Assembly (NCBI RefSeq): GCF_900108105.1
Contig: NZ_FNUR01000013.1
Location: 1 to 64,000, forward strand
Length of the DNA: 64,000 nt
Source of the DNA: Butyrivibrio sp. Su6
Lineage (GTDB): Bacteria > Bacillota > Clostridia > Lachnospirales > Lachnospiraceae
Reading direction: 5' to 3'
The notes beneath the pieces are model-generated. The model saw only the letters and a list, made by a program, of their open reading frames with translations. It had not been told where the DNA came from and did not search any database. A program made the position numbers and the translations under genes. Of the stretch, positions 53,706 to 62,532 are shown piece by piece; within the stretch, counting starts at the first letter, position 1, and each line of letters opens with the position of its first letter.

Positions 53706-54245
53706 ATGAAATGGGTATGTCAGGTTTGTGGATACATTCATGAAGGCGATCAGCCACCAGAGAAGTGTCCTGTATGTAACGCTCCAGCTTCTAAATTCCA
53801 GAAACAGGAAGGTGAGAAGGTTTGGGCATGCGAGCATGTTGTTGGTGTAGCTAGTGAAGCTCCGGAAGAGATCAAGAATGGTCTCCGTGAGATGTTCAAC
53901 GGTGAGTGCTCAGAAGTTGGTATGTATCTTGCAATGTCAAGAGTTGCCATCAGAGAGGGTTACCCTGAAATCGGTGCTTTCTATGAGAAGGCTGCCTGGG
54001 AAGAGGCTGAGCACGCTGCTAAATTTGCAGAGATGCTTGGTGAAGTATTAACTGATTCTACAAAGAAGAATCTTGAACTTCGAGCAGAAGCAGAATATGG
54101 CGCTACTCAGGGCCGTGCAGACCTTGCTAAGAAGGCAAAAGAGCTCAATCTCGATGCGATCCATGATGCAGTTCATGAGATCGGCCGTGATGAAGCAAGA
54201 CACGGAAAAGGCTTCCAGGGACTTCTTGATAGATATTTCAAATAA
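53706..54245 (+). CDS. Reverse rubrerythrin
   Basis: 179 residues. The rubredoxin-type Fe(Cys)4 domain comes first (CQVCGYIHEG and CPVCNAPASKF, residues 5-30), followed by the four-helix diiron domain with Glu/His ligands (ECSEVGMYLAM; EAAWEEAEHAAKFAEML; EIGRDEARHGKGF). Domain order is opposite to classical rubrerythrin, hence reverse rubrerythrin, an NAD(P)H-linked peroxide reductase in anaerobes. ATG 53706 has AAAGGAGA. It diverges from rpiR and ends at its own terminator. Confidence 0.95.
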   Translation: MKWVCQVCGYIHEGDQPPEKCPVCNAPASKFQKQEGEKVWACEHVVGVASEAPEEIKNGLREMFNGECSEVGMYLAMSRVAIREGYPEIGAFYEKAAWEEAEHAAKFAEMLGEVLTDSTKKNLELRAEAEYGATQGRADLAKKAKELNLDAIHDAVHEIGRDEARHGKGFQGLLDRYFK

Positions 54246-54259
54246 TTAAATAGAATGCG

Positions 54260-54297
54260 AAAGGCTTCTCTGAGGTGATCAGGGAAGTCTTTTTTAT
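54260..54297 (+). terminator. Intrinsic terminator of rubrerythrin
   Basis: 13-bp stem with wobble (54261-54273 with 54279-54291), then a T-rich run. The convergent CapA-like gene ends inside its T-run. Confidence 0.88.
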
Positions 54298-55745
54298 TTC
54301 ATATCATCCTTCCAATATGCATTTATTTCTTTGGTTTCAAAGCCCGTTATCCTGATTCCGTCATAGGTATGCTCAGCAGTAAAAAGAGCTTCTTCTCCAA
54401 TTTTAGTTTCTTCAGAAAAACCCTGATCAGCTCTGAAATTTCCAAGAGAATAAAAAACTATCATTTTTTTGCCGTCAGGTCTTGTTATCTCTTTTGTCTC
54501 CTGGACCACATGCGGGTGCGTGCCTATAACTACGTCAGCATTTCCTTCTGCAAAGAGCTCCGTAAAATGTTCCTGAAAACTGCTTATTTCTGTCTGATAC
54601 TCTTCTCCCCAATGGACGAACACAACTACAATATCCGCTTCTTTTCTGCTTTCTGTCAGGTCTTTGACCAGCTCTTTTTCGCCATCTTCATCCTGTGGAA
54701 GGTAATGGACCAGATTTGGATATTTCTCAGTAGCTTTTTCCACATTAGTATCATAAGTATAGGCAAAGAGCGCGAATTTTATGCCATTTCTTGATATCAA
54801 TTCATAGGGCATGTAAGTTTTGTCAGTACTTTTCTGAATTCCAACAGTTTTTAATCCACAATCCTCGTAGAAATCCTTTGTAAAATCAACAGCTCCTCTG
54901 CCTTTATCCAGAATATGGTTATTTGCACACACTGCTATATCAAATCCTGTATCAGCCAGAGCTTGTCCCATTTCTTTGGGTGAACCAAATGTGGGATAAC
55001 CGCTTACCATGGATTTTTTATCCACAAGTACTGTCTCAGCTTGAAATGCCGCTATATCAGCATTCTCAATTTCTTTTTTGAAAGGTTCATATAAAAAGTC
55101 AAAGCTTTCATTTTCATTGGCATAGGCGTGTTTATAAATCTCTTCGTGGATGATATTATCGCCAAAAGCTATGAACCTTACCGAGTTATCCACATTCTTA
55201 AGTCCAAATCCATCCCATCTCCACAGGGAATTGGTTTTATCTACATCTTCTACGAGGATTATTTTTCCGCTTTCATCCTCAAGCTTCATCCGCCTGATAA
55301 GGTGCCCTGTTTCAGAGGCAAACCACTTGGGCCTTACCTTATTTTCATCCTCGATCTCATATATGAAGATGTGCTGCGAATAGTTTCTTTCATCTTTATC
55401 AATCCAAAAAGGTCTGTACTTTCCGTACTTTCCTCTTTTCCACACAAGGGCAATTATATCCTCATGCCCATTTCCATCAATATCAGTCAAAAGAAAATCC
55501 TGTACCTTAACAGTTTTCTCTGTGGAAAAGATTTTATTTCCCTGCTCATCATATAAAGTGAGCATTTTATCTTTAAGCACTAAACGGCCTTCATTCATGG
55601 CCTTTTCATTCCATGTAACCCAGCGTGGAATGTAATTATCCTTTATCAGGAAAAAGAGTATACAAAGAACTACTGCCACTCCAAAGAGCAGCAGCAGTCC
55701 AATAGATATTCTTAATTTGGTTTTACTATTGTTTGTAACCTGCAT
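54294..55745 (-). CDS. CapA-type metallophosphatase with N-terminal FG-GAP-like part
   Basis: 483 residues. One N-terminal membrane anchor (ISIGLLLLFGVAVVLCILFFLI). Residues about 50-185 contain DIDGNGHEDIIALVW, a calcium-loop motif of FG-GAP/VCBS propeller repeats. Residues 190-480 are the CapA/PgsA-like phosphatase fold: FIAFGDNIIHEEIY, FQAETVLV, CANNHILDKG, VVFVHWGEEY and IGTHPHVVQ. CapA proteins act in capsule (poly-glutamate) anchoring or transport, though many homologues have other roles. ATG 55745 overlaps the DUF3160 stop by one base (TGATG). Confidence 0.83.
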   Translation of the reverse strand: MQVTNNSKTKLRISIGLLLLFGVAVVLCILFFLIKDNYIPRWVTWNEKAMNEGRLVLKDKMLTLYDEQGNKIFSTEKTVKVQDFLLTDIDGNGHEDIIALVWKRGKYGKYRPFWIDKDERNYSQHIFIYEIEDENKVRPKWFASETGHLIRRMKLEDESGKIILVEDVDKTNSLWRWDGFGLKNVDNSVRFIAFGDNIIHEEIYKHAYANENESFDFLYEPFKKEIENADIAAFQAETVLVDKKSMVSGYPTFGSPKEMGQALADTGFDIAVCANNHILDKGRGAVDFTKDFYEDCGLKTVGIQKSTDKTYMPYELISRNGIKFALFAYTYDTNVEKATEKYPNLVHYLPQDEDGEKELVKDLTESRKEADIVVVFVHWGEEYQTEISSFQEHFTELFAEGNADVVIGTHPHVVQETKEITRPDGKKMIVFYSLGNFRADQGFSEETKIGEEALFTAEHTYDGIRITGFETKEINAYWKDDMK

Positions 55746-57931
55746 CAATTATTTTTTATCCTGTAGCTCTGAGTCCATGAAGGCTGCTCAGGTGCTCTCT
55801 CAACTTCAACCCAGTTCCATTCATCGTCCAAATATCCACCGGACAGAGCATTTTTCCATTCTTCGTCTGTCATTCTGTCTGTAATCGAAGTTGTAAACTG
55901 ATAAAAACTATATGCACTTCCTCTTCCAACGTGTAGCTCTCCATCAATTGGGAAGACCACATAAATTGTTGCAGCATAACCTGAACCAACTTCAAGGACA
56001 CTGCCGTTTGGATCAGTTGCAATATCAGCAATTACAGGGCATGGGGCCTGTGTGCTGTCAATCGCATCCTCGCCTAAGGAGTCTTTAGTAACTTCTTCCC
56101 AGAAGTGCTCAATATATCCACCATAGCATCTGATAAATTCATACTCATCATCTGTAATTGTGTCATTAGTCAGCTCTTTTTCAGAAATCGTAATAAGCGT
56201 TCCGGCTATCTCTGACAGTTTATCAAGGTCATCACTTGCTCCATCTGACAGCATATTGCAGCTACTAAGCATTTCTTTTGTCTTCTCAGAAAGAGCCTTG
56301 AATCTGCTGTATACTACCGGCTGTGTATCAACATAACCTCTGTCATCAAGTGGTTCAAAATCAGGTCCACCCATCTCAGCCATAGGCTGTTTGGTATAAA
56401 GAATTGTGTCATGTTTAAGCTCAGCGTAGGAGCCCGCAAAGGTCTCAAGATTCTTTTTATCCCATTCTTCGCTCTGCATATATGAAGGATAGCCATCTCT
56501 CTTTTCTTCAAAAAGAGGTCTTAAGGTATACAGCCATCCTGAATAGAGGCTTGCGTTCCACAAATCCTGCTCATCGTTATTAAATACTGCCTTAAGAGCC
56601 TGAATATTCTCGTTGTAATTCTCATATTTTGTATCGCCCTGCTCATCAAGGATCTCGTAAGCTTTTTCTGAACCGAGAACTGCTGCTGTATCAAGGGTAT
56701 CAGGTAAGTTCCTTCTTTCACCCTCCGTGTTTTCTTTTACTGAGCTGTATATAAGTCTCTGCATTATTGCAGCATCAATAGTAAATCTCTGTCCCATGAA
56801 TCTGTAGGATGGAATTATTGGGTCTTCTCCATCGTAGACAGGAATTGAATTGACTGCAGGTGGATCGATCTTCTTTAAAGCAGGCAAAATGCTGTCTTTA
56901 AATGTCTTTTCATCTGTTACTGTCTGGATTGATGGAGCCTCTGAGCAGCATTCCTCCAAAACATCAAAGATTTCCTGAAATCCCGCATCATCAGATTTTC
57001 CTGCAAAAAAGCTTGTGACTTCGTAGATGTTACTCCACTCTTTATTATCTGCTGAAAGCGCAATAGTCTGAAGGATCGCGCTCTTTGCCATCTCATCGTT
57101 ATCAAGCTCAAATGCAATTCGTCCGTACCACATCATTGCACGGAAGTAGTGCTCTAGCTGGTCATCTCCGTCGTAGTAGCCTCTTGGTTTGTACTGGGTA
57201 TAATCCTCATTCAAATCTGTCAGAGCGCATACCTCAATTCCTTCTGCAGCCATAACCTTGTCATATTCGCCCTTAACTAACAGATCAAATTGAGGGTCGC
57301 TTACAGGTGCTGTAACGCTTTCGTCCTGCAACAGACTTCCTACATAGAAAAATGCAAGGTTTCTGAATGCCGCATTTTCCCAATCTGTTCCCTTCAGCTC
57401 CTCATACTGTTTTGCAGATTCTGCCAGCATATTTGAGCTGACTTTTTTTAATTCATCAGACAGATACTGCTGCTCGCACTTTTTCATAAGATGGGCAAAA
57501 TACAGATGATATGTATGCATCAGTGAATCCACTGTTATAAAATTAGGGAACATAACATATCTGTTATCCTCATAAATGTCAAAAAACTCTCTGCTACCGT
57601 CAGCTGTAACAGCAAAATTATTTTTGATAAGTGCATTTCTGAGAATTGATGGATGATTATATTCGCTTTCATATTCATCACTAAAAAGATAAGCAAAATC
57701 AGATGCATACACTACATTAGAAAAATCTTCATTCACGCTGTAAGGTGCAATTGAAGGAATAAGATTTGCAGGCTCACTGCTTTCTTCAACGGCCGCATTC
57801 TGCTCGTTTCCTTCAGAAACTTCTGTTGTTTCCTGCGCTGACTGCGCGTCAGGGCTTTCAACTGGGGTTGAAGCACAAGCAGATAGAATCATCGTCAGTG
57901 CCATAATTAAAGCCACATATCTTTTCTTCAT
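55745..57931 (-). CDS. DUF3160 lipoprotein
   Basis: 728 residues. Signal peptide MKKRYVALIMALTMILSACAS with lipobox LSAC. A Glu/Ser-rich spacer (to about residue 60) precedes a large helical domain fitting DUF3160: MFPNFITVDSLMHTYHLYFAHLMKK, RFMGQRFTIDAAIMQRLIY and GYVDTQPVVYSRFKAL. The C-terminus has the ATIYVVFPIDGELHVGRGSAYSFYQF region. Function is unknown. It is cotranscribed with the CapA-like gene, and both are predicted to act at the outer face of the membrane. Confidence 0.85.
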   Translation of the reverse strand: MKKRYVALIMALTMILSACASTPVESPDAQSAQETTEVSEGNEQNAAVEESSEPANLIPSIAPYSVNEDFSNVVYASDFAYLFSDEYESEYNHPSILRNALIKNNFAVTADGSREFFDIYEDNRYVMFPNFITVDSLMHTYHLYFAHLMKKCEQQYLSDELKKVSSNMLAESAKQYEELKGTDWENAAFRNLAFFYVGSLLQDESVTAPVSDPQFDLLVKGEYDKVMAAEGIEVCALTDLNEDYTQYKPRGYYDGDDQLEHYFRAMMWYGRIAFELDNDEMAKSAILQTIALSADNKEWSNIYEVTSFFAGKSDDAGFQEIFDVLEECCSEAPSIQTVTDEKTFKDSILPALKKIDPPAVNSIPVYDGEDPIIPSYRFMGQRFTIDAAIMQRLIYSSVKENTEGERRNLPDTLDTAAVLGSEKAYEILDEQGDTKYENYNENIQALKAVFNNDEQDLWNASLYSGWLYTLRPLFEEKRDGYPSYMQSEEWDKKNLETFAGSYAELKHDTILYTKQPMAEMGGPDFEPLDDRGYVDTQPVVYSRFKALSEKTKEMLSSCNMLSDGASDDLDKLSEIAGTLITISEKELTNDTITDDEYEFIRCYGGYIEHFWEEVTKDSLGEDAIDSTQAPCPVIADIATDPNGSVLEVGSGYAATIYVVFPIDGELHVGRGSAYSFYQFTTSITDRMTDEEWKNALSGGYLDDEWNWVEVERAPEQPSWTQSYRIKNN

Positions 57932-57992
57932 AACATTTCTCCCTCATATAAATTTACGCTAATTCAATAATACACCAATTCTCTGATAAATG

Positions 57993-58022
57993 AAAAAGCC
58001 CCTCCATCTTTATGGAGAAGCT
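57993..58022 (-). terminator. Intrinsic terminator of murG
   Basis: Stem pairing CTCCAT/ATGGAG extended by G-U pairs, 4-nt loop, T-run on the minus strand (57993-57997). Confidence 0.82.
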
Positions 58023-58027
58023 CTCTA

Positions 58028-59107
58028 TTACTGGATCTGTTCATCAATAAGTTTGACGATTGTATTTGTTGCGCTGTGAAGATTACTCTTGTTCATGTTC
58101 TCAATGAATTTCTCGCGGTTTTTGTAGAGATCTTCGATTGTTTCCACAAGGATGTCCTCATCAAGATCATCGTTATCAATTACAAGTGAGAATCCCTGCT
58201 GCTCAAAAGACCTTGCATTAAGCATCTGGTCTCCTCTGCTTGATTTAGTTGAAAGCGGAATCAAAATGTTAGGCTTTTTAAGTGCAAGCAGTTCGCAGAT
58301 TGAGTTAGCGCCTGCTCTTGAGACTACTATGTCCGCCATAGCAAATATGTCTTTTAACTCATTTTTAACGTATTCAAACTGCTTGTAGCCCGGAACGGTA
58401 AGTTTCAAATTGTCCATCTTTTCTTTTCCGCAGATGTGAACAACATTGAAATACGGAAGGAGTCTTGGAAGGGCATATCTTACAGTCTCATTAACTGACT
58501 GTGCGCCAAGGCTTCCGCCAATTACCATAAGTACAGGCTTATCATCCTCGAATCCGCAAAGCTCTTTTCCCACTTCTTTATCGCCAAGTCCAAGCTCTTC
58601 TCTTATTGGTGTTCCAGTAAGAACAGCCTTATCAGCAGGTAAAAGACGCATTGTTTCCGGGAAGTTACAGCAAATTTTTTTGGCTCCTGACATGCTAAGT
58701 TTATTGGCAAGTCCGGGAGTCATATCTGATTCGTGAACAAGGTATGGAATCTTTAATGCTCCTGCAGCTCTTACAACAGGAACGCTTACAAATCCGCCTT
58801 TAGAAAATACAACGTCAGGTTTAATTCTTTTAAGAAGTTTAACTGCCTCTGTGAATCCCTTTAATACTCTGAAAGGATCTGAAAAATTCTTTGGATCAAA
58901 ATATCTGCGAAGCTTACCTGTGGCTATTCCAAAGTAAGGAATGTTGTAGTCCTCAATAAGCTTTTTCTCGATTCCGTTATATGAACCAATATAATAAATT
59001 TCATATCCAGCTTTCTTCAGTGCTGGGATCAATGCGATATTAGGTGTTACATGTCCGGCACTTCCGCCACCTGTAAGCACTATTTTTTTGATCGGTTTAT
59101 CGCTCAC
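58028..59107 (-). CDS. murG: UDP-GlcNAc:lipid I GlcNAc transferase
   Basis: 359 residues, GT28. N-terminal IVLTGGGSAGHVTPNIALIPAL has the GGxxGH loop; VVFSKGGFVSVPVV and LVHESDMTPGLANK follow. The C-terminal part has VIGGSLGAQSVNE and VVSRAGANSICELLALKKPNILIPL for UDP-GlcNAc binding. It makes lipid II on the inner membrane face. The start is GTG 59107. It is outside any mur/dcw cluster here and lies alone between a DUF3160 gene and the SGNH gene. Confidence 0.96.
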   Translation of the reverse strand: MSDKPIKKIVLTGGGSAGHVTPNIALIPALKKAGYEIYYIGSYNGIEKKLIEDYNIPYFGIATGKLRRYFDPKNFSDPFRVLKGFTEAVKLLKRIKPDVVFSKGGFVSVPVVRAAGALKIPYLVHESDMTPGLANKLSMSGAKKICCNFPETMRLLPADKAVLTGTPIREELGLGDKEVGKELCGFEDDKPVLMVIGGSLGAQSVNETVRYALPRLLPYFNVVHICGKEKMDNLKLTVPGYKQFEYVKNELKDIFAMADIVVSRAGANSICELLALKKPNILIPLSTKSSRGDQMLNARSFEQQGFSLVIDNDDLDEDILVETIEDLYKNREKFIENMNKSNLHSATNTIVKLIDEQIQ

Positions 59108-59161
59108 TTTTTATTCCTTCTTCCAATTCTAAAATTATTCTGCACAACATTATACCATAAT

Positions 59162-60256
59162 TTACCTGATTTCGTAGGTGAGCATATCCTGTTCTTCATA
59201 TGGCACAATAAGCTCATTTACTATTTTGTCTGAGAACTCTTTTACTCCATCAAGGACTTCCTCGTAGTTATCAAGAGTCATCTCATACTCACCCTTAATC
59301 ATCTGATCAAGCATAAGCTTATTGATCTCAGGCGAGAAGTGGATTGAATCCATGTAATTGTACAGATTTGTTATTACATCCGGCTCATTTTGGAAGCAGA
59401 AAATCCTGACATTATCATATTGCAAAAGAGCTTTCGTCATCTCTTTTTCACAATAGATATAGGCATCTCTTTCTCCTGTTCTATAAACACCGTCCCACCA
59501 GAGCATTGAATAGGCTGGGTAAAAGAACATGAACTGTGTCTCAGGGTGATCAGCTACCTCTTTTGTCAAAAGAGCTATATTAGCAACGAGCTTATCATTA
59601 TATATTGTCTCATCCTGCATTTCTACTACATCGATCGGTCTGTAGTAAAGTCCAAGCGCCATCTGAATATCAAAAGTTTTCCACTTGGCCCAGTTATATG
59701 AAAGTCCCTCATCGTAATCTCCAAGATAGGAATTGGCTATCATATATGGAATCTTTTCAAAGAGCACATCCTTATTAAAAAGATATTGCACATCATTAAA
59801 AGGATTGTGATCATACAGGTACATTGGGCAGCCTGTTGACTCATAGGTAGTCTCCGCATCTGCTGAAAGTGATGAAGGATCGATGTTGTAAAAGACATAC
59901 TTTATATCATGGTTTTCATAGGCTTCATCCATGAGGTAACAAAGGTCTGCGGTGGCGCCATATGAGCGGATTGCCTTTATCGATTTTACGCCATAAGCCT
60001 CATCATACCAGGCATTGTCATTGTTCTCCATAACAGAGGAACCAACTAAAAGAGTGTCATAGTCAAAGTGCCTTAATGTGCCTATGCACTGGTATTCCTT
60101 GTCGTTAAGGACTTCCTTAAGTCCAAGCCATGGCTTGTGGTAGTGGTAAAAGGGGTCAAAAATATAGACCACTGCTCCAACTGCAAATATGAGAACAAGA
60201 ACTGTTATTATCAGTTTTTTTATAAACTTTTTTGATGACATTTTTGTATTATCCAT
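59162..60256 (-). CDS. Membrane-anchored SGNH-type protein, partner of MBOAT
   Basis: 364 residues. One N-terminal membrane segment (KKLIITVLVLIFAVGAVVYIF), the rest extracytoplasmic. DTLLVGSSVMENNDNAWY supplies a Ser nucleophile in a GSS block, and MDSIHFSPEIN near the C-terminus gives the DxxH pair, as in DltD/AlgJ-like proteins. It probably helps transfer an acyl group moved by the adjacent MBOAT protein to a surface glycan. ATG 60256 has AAGGAG. It lies 8 nt after the MBOAT gene. Confidence 0.75.
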   Translation of the reverse strand: MDNTKMSSKKFIKKLIITVLVLIFAVGAVVYIFDPFYHYHKPWLGLKEVLNDKEYQCIGTLRHFDYDTLLVGSSVMENNDNAWYDEAYGVKSIKAIRSYGATADLCYLMDEAYENHDIKYVFYNIDPSSLSADAETTYESTGCPMYLYDHNPFNDVQYLFNKDVLFEKIPYMIANSYLGDYDEGLSYNWAKWKTFDIQMALGLYYRPIDVVEMQDETIYNDKLVANIALLTKEVADHPETQFMFFYPAYSMLWWDGVYRTGERDAYIYCEKEMTKALLQYDNVRIFCFQNEPDVITNLYNYMDSIHFSPEINKLMLDQMIKGEYEMTLDNYEEVLDGVKEFSDKIVNELIVPYEEQDMLTYEIR

Positions 60257-60264
60257 TAAACTCC

Positions 60265-61782
60265 TTAGAACTGGAAGTATATGAAGGTGCTGACATTTGA
60301 CAGTGATATGAATGACCATACAAATAAAAGCGCCAGTCCAAGAATCATCTTTTTACTATAACTTGCTTTTTCAACAATTTCCTGTGTGTTTTTCCTTGTC
60401 ATTATATAGGCTGAAATAGCGATATATATTACAAGAGTTGCTACGTATACGGTATTGTCAGCGTTCATACCAAGCTGGGAAAAGAGCTGTCTTGGTATGT
60501 AGTTTTCTGCAATCTCGAGTTTTGATGCTGTTCTGTACAAGAATCCCGGATATGTCCAGAAAAACAGTCTCTTAAACATTCCTATGGCATGCGCCATATC
60601 CTCTGATCTGAAGAATACAAGGGATATAACAAACATCAAAAAGGTAAGCGCATTTCCTAGAGCTCTTGGAATAACTAAAAGAGGCTTTTCAAAAAACAGG
60701 TATCTTGCTTTTGATTCTTTCCCTTTTTCCGGAGCTACGCTCATGATTCCGAGGTCATCCCAAACAACTAAAAGTCCCTGCATAAGTCCCCAGCAGATAT
60801 AGGTCCATCCGGCTCCATGCCAGAGTCCGCTGAGCACAAATACTATCAAAACGTTTACTACTGTTCTTACTTTTCCTTTTCTGCTTCCACCAAGCGGAAT
60901 ATACACATACTTAATGAAGAATCTTGAAAGTGTCATGTGCCAGCGCTGCCATAGCTCTTTTGCACTGGATGCTTTATAAGGAGAATTGAAATTCACAGGG
61001 AGCTTAAAGCCAAGCATCATGCTGACGCCATTTGCCATATCGCAGTATCCTGAGAAATCAAGATATATCTGAAATGTATAAGCCAGCATTACGGCTATTA
61101 CTGTTACTGTATCCAAATAGTAGGTCTGCTGAAAGCCGTAGTTCACTGCGCCTGCAAGTGTATCTGCCAGGATGACTTTTTTGGCAAGACCTATTATGAA
61201 TGAAGTAAGTCCACTGGCAAAGTTATCCACATTTAAACGCCTTAAATCCTTGTTTTCGAACTGATCTATCATTTCTTTGTGGAAAGCTATTGGTCCCTGG
61301 ATCAGTTTTGGGAAATACACTGTGTATAATGCGTATTGCAAAAATGGATAGTGGGGTGCCTCGTTATTGGCTCTGTCCACAATAAATGATATCTGTCCGA
61401 AGGTAAAAAAGCTGATTCCTATAGGCATAAGAATTTCTTTTGCCGATAGATGAGCCCCTGAAATCGCATTGACATTGTCGATAAAAAATCCCAGGTATTT
61501 GAAATAAAATAAAAGTATCAGGTTAAATATTACACCTATTATCTTTATGACTCTTGATATTTGTGGTCGCTTTTTGATAATAAAACTCAGGCAATAATTT
61601 ACAGCAATGCTAAGCAATAGGATCAGTAAAAAAGACACTCCAAAAGTGTAATAGAAATACAGTGACATAAGTGTTAAAAAGCCCTCTGCCACCGTATATT
61701 TTTCTAATTTATTCAGTGCAAACCACCCAATAAGAAGTATGGGCAGAAACACTAATATAAAAGTAAACGAATTAAAACCCAT
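60265..61782 (-). CDS. MBOAT family O-acyltransferase
   Basis: 505 residues, about 11-12 membrane segments. Typical AlgI/DltB-like motifs: MPIGISFFTFGQISFIVD, FPKLIQGPIAFH, FQIYLDFSGYCDMANGVSMMLGF, NSPYKASSAKELWQRWHMTLSRF and the catalytic His in LSGLWHGAGWTYICWG. It transfers acyl (often acetyl) groups across the membrane to surface polymers. ATG 61782 overlaps the surE stop (TGATG). Confidence 0.93.
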   Translation of the reverse strand: MGFNSFTFILVFLPILLIGWFALNKLEKYTVAEGFLTLMSLYFYYTFGVSFLLILLLSIAVNYCLSFIIKKRPQISRVIKIIGVIFNLILLFYFKYLGFFIDNVNAISGAHLSAKEILMPIGISFFTFGQISFIVDRANNEAPHYPFLQYALYTVYFPKLIQGPIAFHKEMIDQFENKDLRRLNVDNFASGLTSFIIGLAKKVILADTLAGAVNYGFQQTYYLDTVTVIAVMLAYTFQIYLDFSGYCDMANGVSMMLGFKLPVNFNSPYKASSAKELWQRWHMTLSRFFIKYVYIPLGGSRKGKVRTVVNVLIVFVLSGLWHGAGWTYICWGLMQGLLVVWDDLGIMSVAPEKGKESKARYLFFEKPLLVIPRALGNALTFLMFVISLVFFRSEDMAHAIGMFKRLFFWTYPGFLYRTASKLEIAENYIPRQLFSQLGMNADNTVYVATLVIYIAISAYIMTRKNTQEIVEKASYSKKMILGLALLFVWSFISLSNVSTFIYFQF

Positions 61783-62501
61783 CAGCAAAGATTCTCCACA
61801 AGTCCAATTGAAACGTAATTATCCAAGATTGCACCATAATCAGTGCCTTCTTCAGGAGTTGGTGAGAAAGCACCATCTACCATGTATCTCACTCCATCGT
61901 TTGGGAGTTGTTCTATTTCTTTATAACTGTCTTTGTAAAATGCACTTCTTGATACTACCCTGTCTTTTAAAACGCCTTTGCATTTTTCAAGCTTACATCC
62001 CGGGAAATTCACGTTATAGATAAATCCCGGAGTATATTCTTTTTCCACAAGCTCAGCCATTATGTCTCTTAAATATTTATCAGTTGTTTCATGAATGCCA
62101 TTCATTCCCTCAGAAAAAGCAATGGAGAGATATCCCTGAAACTCACCTTCAAGTGCTGCTCCAACAGTTGCTGAATACTGTATATCTGACGCAACATTAT
62201 ATCCAAAATTTATTCCTGACATTACAATAGCGGGCTTTTTGGGCATCACGCTAAGACTGCCTACTCTTACGCAATCAGCAGGTGTTCCGCTACATGAATA
62301 TGCCTTAACTCCTTCAACAGGAAAATCATATGGATAAACGTCTATACCATGTCTCAAAGTTATGCTGTGAGATGCTGCGCTTCTCTGATCATCAGGCGCA
62401 ATTACATACACCTCGCCAAACTCCTTTGCAGCCTCTGCAAGTCTTATTATTCCATCTGATTTAATTCCATCATCATTTGTTATTAATATTCTCTTAGCCA
62501 T
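61782..62501 (-). CDS. surE: 5'/3'-nucleotidase SurE
   Basis: 239 residues. RILITNDDGIKSDGI (metal-binding NDDG), VIAPDDQRSAASHSIT, CSGTPADCVRVG and VMSGINFGYNVASDIQYSATVGAALEG are the SurE signature motifs. It dephosphorylates nucleoside monophosphates in a metal-dependent way. ATG 62501 has AAAGG. It is coupled to the MBOAT gene by a one-base overlap, an association without an obvious biochemical reason. Confidence 0.95.
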   Translation of the reverse strand: MAKRILITNDDGIKSDGIIRLAEAAKEFGEVYVIAPDDQRSAASHSITLRHGIDVYPYDFPVEGVKAYSCSGTPADCVRVGSLSVMPKKPAIVMSGINFGYNVASDIQYSATVGAALEGEFQGYLSIAFSEGMNGIHETTDKYLRDIMAELVEKEYTPGFIYNVNFPGCKLEKCKGVLKDRVVSRSAFYKDSYKEIEQLPNDGVRYMVDGAFSPTPEEGTDYGAILDNYVSIGLVENLC

Positions 62502-62532
62502 TCAAAAACCTTTCTTATCCAATATTACTATC

